From Phaeoceros laevis (Eukaryota; Anthocerotophyta; Anthocerotopsida; Notothyladales), in contig JBNGIQ010005304.1 of NCBI GenBank assembly GCA_049999765.1, forward strand, positions 1 to 32,374: a stretch of 32,374 bases of DNA. The letters run 5' to 3'. A program made the translations under genes and the position numbers. The notes beneath the pieces were generated by a model. It saw only the letters and a list, made by a program, of their open reading frames with translations, was not told the origin of the DNA and searched no databases. Within the stretch, counting starts at the first letter, position 1. Each line of letters begins with the position of its first letter. Shown in pieces: positions 20,401 to 31,042 of this stretch.

Positions 20401-21243
20401 TCAAAATGGACATGGTTGGACAGCGTCCGAGCCGGAGCAGTACCCATCAGTTGACTCTGCTGTGGGACAGTGTAGGCAGGGATCATTGCTGTCACTGGCG
20501 GGAGTTTTGCAAACTGTGTACGTCCGATGGCCTCGTCGTCTTCCTATCAAGTATCTCAAGAGTAGAGAGCACCTGTGCCATTCGCACATTCGCACCAGGG
20601 CGAGATTGGCGTGATCAGAGTGATGCATTTATGCTTTTCCAATACCAGACTTGGTCGCACAATAGTCTTAAGCCTACAACTGCATGGGGAGCTAGGGTGC
20701 CACTTGTTGCCTCCGGCAGAGCTCGATATCAGCAGCCACCACCAGGCAACTCAAGTGTTGGTGATATCGGCAACCACCACCATGCCACCACCAGAACAAT
20801 CCTAGCGTCAGAAACTTTCTGATGAAGGAAAATTGAGCAAGTTGTGTTCTTCTCGAGGACTTTCAGAGGCGCTACGTTTCTACTGAATGGATAACTGCCG
20901 GCATGATTTGTGACATGTAGAAGATGCAGGGGTAGACTAGGTACTTGGTGGAGGGCTCTTCGGTTCCCTGGTTTCAGACCGATAAATATACCGGTTTTCC
21001 AGGCTTTATCATCACATCTTCTCTCGCTGGCCAAGGCCATAGCCGTGCGTGAAGCACACCACCCCGCCTCAGCATCTGCGCAAAGATGGAGCCAAGGGGC
21101 ATGGTTTTGTGATCGTAAAGAAGCTCCTTCTCGAGCTGCTCTGCCAGTTGTTTCCCCACTTCCAGAATTTGCTCCCCCAATTTTTGAACTCAAATGAGTA
21201 GAGTAACTAAAGCTCTGGTACCTGGATAAAACGCGGGGAAGGG
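20401..21243. other. Intergenic: PPR-2 3' region and upstream of the DUF4864-like gene
   Basis: No gene is confirmed. A minus-strand protein-like frame at 20974-21189 is listed separately. A long minus-strand frame at 20729-21388 overlaps the next gene's first exon and looks like a shadow. Confidence 0.5.
20974..21189 (-). CDS. Hypothetical minus-strand exon, unidentified
   Basis: The frame ends at the TGA at 20974-20976 and reads KLGEQILEVGKQLAEQLEKE, then LLYDHKTMPLGSIFAQMLRR, then RLWPWPAREDVMIKPGKPVY. That has a heptad-like leucine pattern followed by a compact conserved-looking end. There is no ATG at its start. A pyrimidine-rich stretch ending TTTGAG just upstream could be a splice acceptor, which would make this a last exon. 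Any upstream exon would overlap the plus-strand gene at 21244, which weakens the case. An internal ATG would leave only about 43 codons. I do not recognise the family. Confidence 0.25.
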   Translation of the reverse strand, partial: VQKLGEQILEVGKQLAEQLEKELLYDHKTMPLGSIFAQMLRRGGVLHARLWPWPAREDVMIKPGKPVYLSV

Positions 21244-22644
21244 ATGGCGATGCAGCAGGCCCTGGCATTTGCCGGCCTGGCTGCGTCCACTCGTGTTTCT
21301 TTGGCGCCAGGCTGTTGCGCACTGCCGCTTCAGGCCGTACATCTCGGTCACCGATTGCGTGACGTTCATGTCTTGGCCCTTGCGGCATCAGGTTTCTTGC
21401 CAGTCTTCAACCCTTGATACTGCGCTCAACAGAGGGGGGAAGCGATTTTGGTTGCAGGGTTGGCTGAGCTTACTAATTTATCCTTGGTCACCAGGGGGGA
21501 GTGCGGAGAGCGATGAAGGAGCCAAGCTGCTGGCTCAATTCATGCAGTATGTCGATTCTTCGCAGCAGTCGTGGCCTCTTGAGGGAAGGAATCCCAGTCA
21601 CCTCATGCCTCCAACGACAGTGGTCCGAGTACAGGTATTCCTCATAGTAGTTACTGGGAAGCAGATTTTGGGGCCTGGATGTTCCTACCATTCGTTCACC
21701 TGCTGCTGTGTGCTGCATCGTCTTTCGGTGACAGGGATGATGTTCAACTACTGGTTGGTGCTTTCTGCTTCTCTTGCGGCAGATGGACGCCCTAATGCGC
21801 AACGACTGGCCCGAAGAAGATAGTGGTATCAAGACTGCATTTTCATTTGCCATGCCCGTGCGGGCTGACGAAATGCTTCCAGGCCAGGTACCCCAGCTGC
21901 AAGCTGCGCTGATAATCCCCTACAGTTCTTATCTTCTTATCTCCAACGTTTCTGACATGGCAAGGGTTTGTAACAGTGTGTGCTTTCGTTTCTCTTCCTT
22001 TTACGGGTGGTGAGCAGATTAGACCCCCCGTCACTGCAGCAAGGGCCTGGGATGCAACTGAAAGATATCTACCTCTCGATTCTTTTGGCAAGCTGCTTCG
22101 GGATCCGATGTATGCAACTATGATCAACTGTACTGACTGGGAGGTGGGACACCTATATCATCTGGGTGGCGTACTCTTCGCTCTCAATTCAGAAGCTAGG
22201 ATTTTTTAATAGAATGGTGCAGCTTTGCCAAGTCTTAGGGGTGCAACTGGGGTGCCTGGTTTTCCGGATTCTTGCAGATGTGATCTCTGTTCTGCTAAAT
22301 GAATGACCTTGGTATCTGATTGACGATATGCTCCGTCATGTGTTTTCTCCAGGTGGCATCTCCAATGATCTTTCATGGTCCTGATAACAAACGAGCTCTG
22401 CAAGCCGTGAAGGTGAAATATCAAGCAAACGACGGCACTGAAAAGTCCAGGGTGTACACCTTCTGCCTCGAGAAGGTGTGTTCCGTCACCTTCTTTTCTC
22501 CATGCTTTTGAACTCCCAGTAGAGATGGTGGCTTTCAGTCAGGACTTATCCCCCGCTGTTTGATGAAACCAGGTGCTTAACGGGGCCTACAAAAACTGCT
22601 GGATGGTTGTTGGATTAAGGCTTGGCGATTACGCTAATGTTTGA
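21244..22644 (+). CDS. DUF4864-like protein, probably plastid-targeted
   Basis: Function unknown. Model: exons 21244-21391, 21495-21634, 21783-21887, 22018-22143, 22353-22475, 22573-22644, all GT-AG with matching phase; 714 nt, 237 aa. Residues 1-49 (MAMQQALAFAGLAASTRVSL and on) have few acidic residues and many Ala/Ser, like a chloroplast transit peptide. The mature part reads MDALMRNDWPEEDSGIKTAF, SFAMP, then WDATERYLPLDSFGKLL, INCTDWEVASPMIF, VYTFCLEK and CWMVVGLRLGDYANV. The pattern of an N-terminal helix with FSFA, a mid-region FxxLL, and a C-terminal strand with CWMV resembles DUF4864, which I believe to be an NTF2-like fold. I recall this from general knowledge and could not search it. 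The gene follows PPR-2 on the same strand, about 840 bp downstream. Confidence 0.7.
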
Positions 22645-24801
22645 TCCAGGACGCAGGCTCCATTGCTATCAACATGAGCTTCAACTGTTGATGAGTAGCT
22701 CCTGTTGTGTAGAACTTCGTCCTTGGTGAGGAATGAGACCTGGTTAGCGGAAACCTCATTCTGGAGTTGCTAAGCTGATGAGTATTACCTTGGCTTCAGG
22801 GAAAGGTCGAGACACTGATCTTTCATCTGTACCCTTCGTTGGCTTGTGGGACTTCTAAAGTCGGAAACTGTACCCGTGGTATTTGGGACGTAGAATGACC
22901 CCAGATCGCATGCTAGGGGCTCTACACCTGGTCGAGCTATGATGTGGACAAGGTACTCCTGAAGATGAGCTATCTTCCGCTGTTGAAGTAGCACCATCAG
23001 GAATGAGAAGTCTCCAAGTGTCACAAGTGGCCCAGCGCTGACACTTTCCTTTTCTCGTGCCTTCAATTGTACGCTGTTGTTTAATACTGCTCCAATCTGT
23101 ACCGAGTCCACACCCGCAACCTGACGCTACTGGTTAGGAGCTGCATGCAGAGAGAGAGATGTACCGCCCGATGTACGTCACAGGAGCCTTCTCCAAGCAC
23201 CTGGACCAAGTGGTTCCTTCGAGACTGGTCGAAAAAATCCCATCCGTTCTTCCACTGCCTTGGAAGCGGCCCATCATCCTCGAAAGGACAAACCTCACGC
23301 TGGTTGGGAGTTTTGCAAGGCGAATGTAACTGTAAAGGCGTGTGGAGGCGACACCAGGAGAGAGGACACAAGTCAGGCGAGAGAGGACAGAAGGGTGCCG
23401 GCGGCACCATCAAGCTTGGAGGCGGCACCCTCAGGTGCGGCCAAATGTCCCTTGTTCCCTTCACCCAATTCTGAATCCTTCCCCTGCCGGCCCAGCAAGC
23501 TAGAAGTGTTGGGGTATATGCCGGCCCGGTTTCAACCGACATTATAGTCGACCCAGTCCATAATATAATAATATATGGTCACATCCAGTAAGTTCCTCCT
23601 CGGACTCCTAATGCAGACGTCGTTGCTGTTTCTCTCTGTTTGAAGTGCTGTTCGATCTGTCCCAGTGCTGTGCATATCTTTCTGCACACAATGGGTGATG
23701 GCTGATGCTCTTACGAGAACGTGTAGATTCTGTAGAAGCTTAGATCATAACAGGAACGGGGAAAGGCACCGCTCGGCTCGGCTAATGTGGGTATGGGATG
23801 GGTGGAACTCGGGTGGAACGCCCCCACGCCCACGCCCGTATCAGCTGCGGCCCTTCCCAAATCCGTCCGTCGGTGCGTGGAGGGTGATGGGATGGCGCAC
23901 GATGGTAATCGTGTCAGCAGGCCCTGAGGAAACAAGAAACTCGGAGTCGGACGCGAATCTCGGATCAAGGAAGCTTTGTTAATTATTAATATTTACGGGC
24001 GACGCAACTCGCCTGTAGCTGTCGGCCCGGCATCCTCCTTGGCAGGGTCACTCTCTCTCTTCTCGCTGGCTCGCTGGAAGCTCACCTGCGCGCTCGTTTT
24101 CGTCTTTGCCTTTTTCTCATCACCCGCCTGTTTTTGGCCGCTGGCAGCTCGACATCCCGCAGGACTGCACCTGCCTCCCCCGCCAGCCGCGCGCTCGTTC
24201 CGCTCCACTCCGCAGTGCCGGAGGTGGACGCGGAGGCAGAGGCACAGCTGGAGTGGCGCACGAGAAGAATTTTTGAACATTTGCGCAGGGGACAGGGCTG
24301 CAGAGGTCCTGATCGTTGCGATCGGAAACCAAAAAAATTCTCTGGCCTCGGATTTTTTCTTCGAGCCAATTGGAGGTCGCAGCTGCAGCGGTGGTGTGTG
24401 ACGCTTGATGTGTTGGTTTGGGGATTGATTTGGCTGGAATTGTGTGCTGTGGTGTGCTTTTGAGACCAAGGAGTGAATTTTGAGGGAGAATGCTCATGGG
24501 GATGTGAGGATTTTGCTGGCGGGAAATTGATCGTGTCGTGATCGTGCGGCTTCGGAGGCCTGGAGCTGCTTTTTTCTGTCTCCCGTGATTCAGCTGCGAC
24601 AGTCGTTGCTGGACGTTTCTTGAAGGTCAGTTTGAGCATGGCCGTGAGAGTCTGCAGTAGTCTGCAGCCAGGTTCTTGGCGGATCCCAAATACCGTGCTA
24701 GGTGATGCGGATTTTCTGTTTGGGGAAGGATTGGCGGAGATTTTCAAGTTTCGTGATGGCGTGTTGGCATTGACAGTCCTTTCGGATCCTGTGATCTGTC
24801 T

Positions 24802-24826
24802 CAACTGATCCTTCATGGATCAGTTG
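24802..24826. repeat. Perfect 10-bp inverted repeat, 5-nt loop
   Basis: CAACTGATCC, loop TTCAT, GGATCAGTTG. In the probable 5' leader of the kinase gene it would form a stable RNA hairpin. It is also a possible palindromic protein-binding site. Function unknown. Confidence 0.8.
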
Positions 24827-25201
24827 CCTTGGAGATCGCCTTTGAACAGCTCAGCTAGCACCTGGCTTTGGCTCTGCCTGCCAACCAAGCTTGCCTTTTT
24901 TATGTACACCACCTTGCCCATTTCGCCCGTTGGTAGCTTCATTGTCCAAGTCTGTCTTGTGCTTTCTGATTTTTTGACGGAGCTGCACGAGGCCCTCTTC
25001 AGCCTCTTCTATACTGTTGTGCGGTAGCTAGCCAATGTCACTGGGGGATGGAGCCCGAGTTGGAATTGACAAAGCTGATTGTTGTTCTCCCGACTTGAAA
25101 GCACGCCCCTAGATGTGAGGCTTCGCTTGCTTGCGGGGCAATAAATTTCGCTTGCTTGGGCACGCGTGAGTTGTTCAGTTATTCTGGACCCTTCGACAGC
25201 G

Positions 25202-25209
25202 TATTTAAG
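25202..25209 (+). promoter_or_regulatory. TATA-like motif TATTTAAG
   Basis: It lies only 31 nt upstream of the first in-frame ATG of the kinase gene (25240). If this is the TATA box, the 5' UTR would be almost absent and translation would more likely begin at M36 (25345) or later. If the transcript starts upstream, near 24.1 kb, the motif is fortuitous. Confidence 0.25.
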
Positions 25210-25239
25210 GTGGCATCCTGAACACGGCTGTAGACTGGC

Positions 25240-28200
25240 ATGGTGCGGCAGGTGGAACCCACCCTTGGAAGTTGCATTGTCCTGCGAAAGGCTGCATCTC
25301 ACGCCTTGAAAAACAAGCAGCATGACTTAGGCAAGGAGGATGACATGCTGCTTGGGGAGAAGCAGAGACACAAGTTTGTGGACAGGGTGACAGTCACTTG
25401 GAGGAGAAAAGGAAAGGCCAAGGAAGATTCTTCAAGGGATACAGGTTGTAAGAGTGGATGGCGGTTGTCTAAGGGACTGAGACAGAAGGATTGTTCGTTG
25501 CAGCGTCTGGTAGAGAATGGCAACGAGAGTCTGGGGGAATTTCCGTTTCAGTGCCCTGGGAAGAAAAGTGATTCAACCATCGGAGTACAAAATCTCGGAA
25601 AAAAGACGAAGAAAGCTAGTGCCCCGCAAAACCTTGAAATTAGAGCAAGAAGCATCTCATCGGAAAAGATCGTGGTGGCTGTTAGCAAGGACCAGACAAA
25701 CAAGGATGCTTTGAAGTGGGCCATTGATAACTTCATTCCGAAGGGTGGGTCAGTGACGCTTGTTCACGTCCGTCCACCTGTGAGGCTGATCCCTACACCT
25801 TGTACGTCTTCATTACCCTGAACGTTCAGCCACAGAGATCAGTGTTCTGAACGAACTGCAGAGCGGCATTGATTGCTGGCAGATGGGAAAGCGGGGGATG
25901 TATTAATTTGATGTGTTAGAAGGAAGTATGAAGAGTGCTCCCTGTGCTTAGATCTGTTTGCTATTGTACTTTTTGGTTGCACAAGTGTGACCTTCACAGT
26001 TGCTAAGAACGAAGGCGGAGGAGAAAATGGAGATGGAGGTTGATGTTTTTTGTCTGTGACCTGCAGTGGGAACTTTTGTGCCACTTGAGCAAGTCAGTGC
26101 TGAAATAGCAGCTGCCTACATCAGAGATGCCGATGCCAAGACCGAGGAGCTCCTGCTTGATCATCAGTGGATGTGTGACGTGAACCAGGTCTTGCGAGGC
26201 TTCTTCATCCTGACTGCAGAGCTTTCACTTTGATGTTTGAACAAAGTTTCTGAGCACTTAAGTGGCCCCACATGTGACTAGTCTGCCAGTAGCTCTCAAT
26301 GTGTTGTATTTGTCTCACCAGGTGGATGTCAACTTCGTCATTGTCGAGAGTTTATGTGTGGAGAAGGCCTTAGTGGACCAAGTGTCTAGGCTTGGAATCA
26401 CTAAACTCGTTCTTGGGTGTTCTTCACGGAGTATTCTTGCTCGGTATAGTTTATCTATTAAGAATCTATTACTGAAACTGTCATGGCTAGAATATGCCAC
26501 TGTGCAAGTGTATTATATTGACTTAGTCTTTCTGTGCACTTGTTGAAGCGTTTAGGAAGCTGAGGCCAGGTATTTCTGGGTATGTCGCCAAGAATGCCCC
26601 AAGTTTCTGCGCTGTGCTTGTTGTATCAAAGGGCAGACTCTGGTCTGTTAGAGAGGCTGAAATTTCACCTACCTGGCCACACTGTTGTTCAACAAGCTCT
26701 GATGAGGCGTTGAGCTGCAGTGGTCTTTCCATGACTCCAGCCTCTTCACCAGGTAAGAGTGTGCAACATTGTTGGAGCTTGTCATTTGTATCCTGGATTC
26801 TCTATCACGTGCTGAGCCCTACAAATATGCCTTTGCCGAATGCCAATAATAAGGGTACTCGTGCCTTGCAGATGGATCTGTAGTTGAGCAGGATTGTCGT
26901 TTTCATCAGCCCTTGTCCTCACCCTGTAGTTCAAAACCTTTGTCCCATTCGTCAACAGTGTCCCTGCCGTGGGCATTGCCCCAACCCTTGCCTCTGGGAG
27001 TGGGTCGCGGACAGAATATTCTGCCAAAGCCATCGTTGCACAGGCGTGTCCTTTCAAGTCCAGTAGCTTTTAGTGGTCTCCATAATCTGCCTTTACAACA
27101 CACCTTTCTTGGTCCACATGGAAGCCAACTTTTTGTATCACCATTTCATGATCCTTCTCCAAAACGTGAATCGGCACCTATGCAAAGTCCAAGACTCGCA
27201 TTTTCTATAAATAGCATGCTAGAGGAGTTGAGGGACGTCAAAATTGGGAAATTTGGTTCACAATCACAAGAGAGGCGGTCACCCACTGTCTTGATACAGA
27301 GTTGCCAAAGAGGAGAAAGTGCAGTGTTCTACGATGCAGATACTGATGGACGGAACTTTGAGATGGTTGACGATTGTATCAACATCTCCCAGCTCTCCAG
27401 AAACCCAACCAGAGGGGATGAATTGGCAGTTGCGGAAATCCAGCCTGCAACGTCCAACTTCTTTGCAGAGGAGGATGGGAACCCCGTGGTAAACCTTGTG
27501 GGTTTCACCTTCAGTTTGCCAGGCTTGCCTTCACCTGGTCCACAGCATCTAGAAAGCTTTCTACCCCTTGAAAGTGGGAGCAAGGTAAGAAGGATTGTTT
27601 TCTCTCTTTAGCAGTGCACTGCTCGTGGTTTTATGTGACAGAGACCATGATGGTAACCGTATGTCCTTGCAGAATAGAGTCCTGGATGAGGTGGATAAGT
27701 TGAAACTGCAGCTTGCTATTGCGCGGATCGCTGTGAATGAGGCGCAGAGACATGCCCGCATTCAAGTCCTACGATGCAGGGAGGCAGTTACAGCTGCACT
27801 AATAGCCCATAAGAAGGTAGAGCATAGACCATATTTTTCTCTACCTATGCTTGTCGATAAATAAGTGGACAATTCTAAGGTGTCACATGTCTTCAGGAGC
27901 AAATGTGGGCAGCTCTACAAGAGAAGGAGATCAAAATGCGAGAAGTGGCATGCAGAGAGGCTGAACTTGCCAAGAGACGTGCAGAAGAGGAAGCCAGGAA
28001 ACGGAATGACGCTGTTGCTGTGGCTGAAAGGGCACGACAAGCTGCTGAAGCTGAGATGGAGCTGCGGAAGGAAGCAGAAGCGAGGGCACTGAGGGAAATG
28101 GAGGCTAGAAATAAAGTGTCCCAATTATTGAAAGACCACCAGCCCTACAGGGAATACAGCTATGAGGAGCTACGCATTGCTTCAAACGACTTTTCTCCTG

Positions 28201-29552
28201 ACTTCAAACTTGGAGAGGGCGGATATGGTGTTGTCTACCAAGGAAAGATACATCATACAACAGTGGCCATTAAGGTGCTCAATCCAGGTGGTCTTCAGGG
28301 CTCACAAGAGTTTCAACGTGAGGTGAGTTCTCGCAGCTTGTTTAAATTCTAACAGTGCTGCCATTTCTATGCCTATCTCTTCTTACCAATATTTGTTTTT
28401 GTAAACACCTGTTGCGGACAGGTGGAACTACTCCGCCACATTCATCATCCTCACATGGTTATGTTGCTGGGTTGCTGCCCTGACAAGGGATGTCTTGTGT
28501 ATGAGTTTATGGCCAACGGCAGCCTGGAGGATTGCCTTTTGGGCCCAGATGGCGGAACATCACTCCCTTGGTACACCCGGTTCCGAATTGCAGCAGAGGT
28601 GGCGACTGCTTTACTGTTTCTGCACAGTTCCAAGCCAGTGCCAATTGTGCATCGTGATTTAAAACCTGCCAACATACTATTGGATCGCAACTTCGTGAGT
28701 AAGATAGGTGATGTTGGTCTTGCAAGGCTTGTTCCTATCTCAACAGGTGGTCGAGGGTATAACTCCGTTTTTCAAAGGGACACGACGCCAGTAGGCACCT
28801 TTGCCTATATTGATCCAGAGTATCAGCGTACAGGGTCCTTCGGCCCAAAGTCTGATGTTTATGCATTGGGGATAGTTTTGCTTCAACTACTGACTGGCAG
28901 GCAAGCAGTTGGCATAGCTGAGACAGCTGAAGTTGCAATTGAGATGGGGGAATTTGAGGATATTCTGGACAAGTCTGCAGGCAAGTGGCCTGTGGAAGAG
29001 GCATTGGGAATGGCACGTCTAGCTTTGCAATGTGCTGAGATGAAGAGGAGAAACAGGCCCGAACTTGACACTGAGGTGATACGTTATCTGGCCTACTGTT
29101 CCCAGTTTGCCGAAGACTATCTTGCCAGTGACGCTAGTCGAATATCTACTACTTTGGGGGCTGATCAACTATCCGGTGTTGTGCCAACGATATTTTTGTG
29201 TCCCATCTTGCAGGTATGTATATCTACCCCCGCCACTTGCTATTAAGTAGGTTGCATATTTGAGAGTAGCTTAAGAGAAGCAGTGAGGCGTGTGGCGGTA
29301 GTGAGTGTGTCTCACAGCGGAGATGTGCATGTCGTGCAGGAGGTTATGGTGGACCCTGTTATCGCAGCAGATGGGCATACCTATGACAACCAAGCAATAA
29401 GGCTTTGGTTGGAATCCCACGAGACCTCACCAATGACTAACCTAAAGCTTGCTCACAGAAATCTAACACCTAATCACGCCATCCGATCAGCCATTCGAGA
29501 ATGGCAAACTAATAACTCCTCTCAGGAGGTCTGTTGCAGTACCGAGGCTTAG
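25240..29552 (+). CDS. USP domain / protein kinase / U-box E3 ligase (plant PUB kinase family)
   Basis: Combines stress-protein, kinase and ubiquitin-ligase modules. Model: exons 25240-25801, 26067-26188, 26322-26443, 26556-26752, 26872-27584, 27673-27816, 27897-28322, 28422-29213, 29340-29552; 3291 nt, 1096 aa. Residues 1-141 form a basic, unassigned extension. A universal-stress-protein domain spans about 142-296 (EKIVVAVSKDQTNKDALKWA, ITKLVLGCSSRSILARRK). A Ser/Pro-rich linker follows, then a coiled coil at about 575-700. The kinase has GEGGYGVVY (726-734), K746, HRDLKPAN (839-846, D841), DVG (859-861, the usual form here in place of DFG) and GTFAYIDPEY. The C-terminal U-box, about 1019-1080, reads FLCPILQEVMVDPVIAADGH, split by an intron between Q and E. 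The ATG at 25240 is preceded by an in-frame TAG, but M36 is an alternative start. Confidence 0.92.
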
Positions 29553-29940
29553 TCCTCGTCCTTACACAACATTCAAAATGGCTTGTCCGCAACGGCGTGG
29601 AGATTCATAGCTAGTCTAGTTGGTGGCCGTCATCATCTTTTCTTTCTTCATCCCACGTACACTTAGACATTGACGCGTCCTACGGCATCAGCAGGTACTA
29701 CAAGAAGAACGAGAGATGTTTTACCGTTTTGGTCCAGAACTTTTCGCATACGCCGGAGACATGCCCGCATGGGCCGCCTCCCATCGGGTGGGCCCGCCTT
29801 GGATTGCTGGGTCCCCCTAGGCTCCGATTCTGGCACCGAAGTTTCCAAACTTGTGTAACTAGTCTACGCAAAACCTTGAAGCAAGGAATGAAGTTTATCA
29901 TTGGGCTTGGAGAAGACATTTCTCGGTCGTCCTCTCGTAA
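29553..29940. other. Intergenic, kinase 3' region
   Basis: Probable 3' UTR and spacer, about 390 bp. Short open frames on both strands resemble nothing known. Confidence 0.5.
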
Positions 29941-30192
29941 TTTTGGTCGTTCGCCTTCACCTCGTACCAAGACATCTTCAACCTGCCAGACTCATACACC
30001 AAGGAGGAGATTTATCTCAACTATACAAGAGAGCAGGAAAGGGCCGGAGCACCGCATGTTTCACACAATTACTTTTGTAAAATATGGCAGCCCGAGTACA
30101 AAAGCGTGGAGATCCCTCGGAGCAACCGTTTTTCAGTATGCCAGTTCTATGAGACCAAGAAGAAAAAAAATCAAACTTGCCCCATCTGCTGA
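29941..30192 (+). mobile_element. Transposase-like coding relic
   Basis: Between stops TAA (29938-29940) and TGA (30190-30192) an 83-codon frame without a start reads FWSFAFTSYQDIFNLPDSYT, REQERAGAPHVSHNYFCKIW, QPEYKSVEIPRSNRFSVCQF and KKNQTCPIC. The pattern of a helix, FxxIW, then VEIPRSNRFSVC resembles the region before the catalytic core in certain eukaryotic transposase-like proteins, where FSKCxxC normally follows. Here the second cysteine of that pair is Tyr (CQFY), so the site is decayed. I know this pattern from hypothetical transposase-type proteins and cannot name the superfamily. No terminal repeats were found. Confidence 0.45.
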
Positions 30193-30955
30193 AAAACATG
30201 GTACGCCATTCTTTCAGGCAGCCTGTGCAGTGACTGCTTTTCATGTAGCTGAAATGTGCAGTGACAGTGTTTGATGTAGCAACTTCAATGTGCTAATGAT
30301 AACATATGTGTGTTCTCAGCTTGGGCTGCTGTAGTTTTGCAGTGTTTTTATAGGTGGACACATTTGATGTTCATTGGCCATGCGTTGCTGTTATGTGTTT
30401 GGTGTAGCTTTCAGCTACAGCGTGCTGGCTGCTCTTGAGATAAATGTCTGTACGTTGCTGTTCGAACAGCAGGCATGCATATACATGCCGGTGGCATATG
30501 CCGGTGACCAGATGCGTTTGGTCACTGCCAACAAATTTAAACCCTGGATGATGATACATGAAAGCTTGCACATACCTATGATTGCTGAGCTGCAAGGGTG
30601 TGCAGAGAAATCGTCATCCAATGAATTGCTAACCCATATGTGCAGGCAGCTTTTGCGTGTGAGCTTGAAGCAACGTTCCAGGTTGTGCACAGGACATCCG
30701 GTGGTGCCCCGGCAGCATGCAGGATCCAAAAGCACTGGTCATCCGGTGCTGGGTGGTCAGCACCAATCAAGCACTGGACATCCTCTGTTCACACACAAGC
30801 AGCCTGGAAATGTGACTGTGCAGAGAGTACTGTGCGGCAGGCAGCACAATGACACTGTTGCTGCATTTAAATTTGCAGTGCATACCGCAAGCATTAACAT
30901 GCGAGTGGATTTGGCTGTGCAGTATGTGAAGGAGCTGCAGACACATCAGCTTGAA
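30193..30955. other. Repeat-bearing intergenic region
   Basis: No supported gene. A plus-strand frame at 30374-31063 (229 aa) spans a three-copy imperfect repeat and runs into the hairpin at 30956-31042, so I do not treat it as coding. Repeats: GCACAGGACATCCGGTGG at 30687, GCACTGGTCATCCGGTGC at 30732 and GCACTGGACATCC at 30771. Confidence 0.5.
30687..30785. repeat. Three imperfect copies of a GCACTGGACATCCGGTG-like unit
   Basis: Copies begin at 30687, 30732 and 30771 (spacing 45 and 39 bp). The third is shortened and ends in CTCTG instead of CGGTG. No function assigned. Confidence 0.6.
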
Positions 30956-31042
30956 CAACAAGCTGAAAGTGAGAGCCTCGGGAGCGTAGGGCTAAGTAGC
31001 CCTACGCCTCATTGCCCCGAGGCTCTCTCTTTCAGCTTGTTG
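30956..31042. repeat. Long near-perfect foldback hairpin
   Basis: 87-nt inverted repeat. The outer arms CAACAAGCTGAAAG-T-GAGAGCCTCGGG and CCCCGAGGCTCTC-T-CTTTCAGCTTGTTG pair over about 26 bp with one T/T mismatch. The inner arms GCGTAGGGCT and AGCCCTACGC close on the 4-nt loop AAGT, with an asymmetric bulge (A against CTCATTG). It matches no miRNA I know. It could be a foldback transposon (MITE) remnant, a small-RNA precursor or a strong structural element. Confidence 0.9.

Larger units (their letters stand above)
22645..25239. other. Long intergenic and probable kinase 5' region
   Basis: 2.6 kb without a supported gene. The left part should contain the 3' UTR of the DUF4864-like gene. From about 23,990 the sequence becomes CT-rich then GC-rich (TCACTCTCTCTCTTCTCGC at 24047) and may be the core promoter and 5' leader of the kinase gene. 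A plus-strand open frame at 23976-24401 (141 aa) and a longer minus-strand one at 24082-24816 resemble nothing known. A short AT-rich run lies at 23560-23577 and a 10-bp-arm palindrome at 24802-24826. Confidence 0.45.

Noticed and set aside
24082-24816. 244-aa minus-strand open frame upstream of the kinase gene
   Set aside because: Composition is low-complexity (Ser, Pro, Lys, Thr) with no recognisable domain, and it lies over the GC-rich probable 5' region of the plus-strand gene.
28682-28740. DVG instead of DFG as a sign of a dead kinase
   Set aside because: KIGDVGLARL is the usual form in this plant kinase family, and the Lys, HRD and glycine loop are intact.
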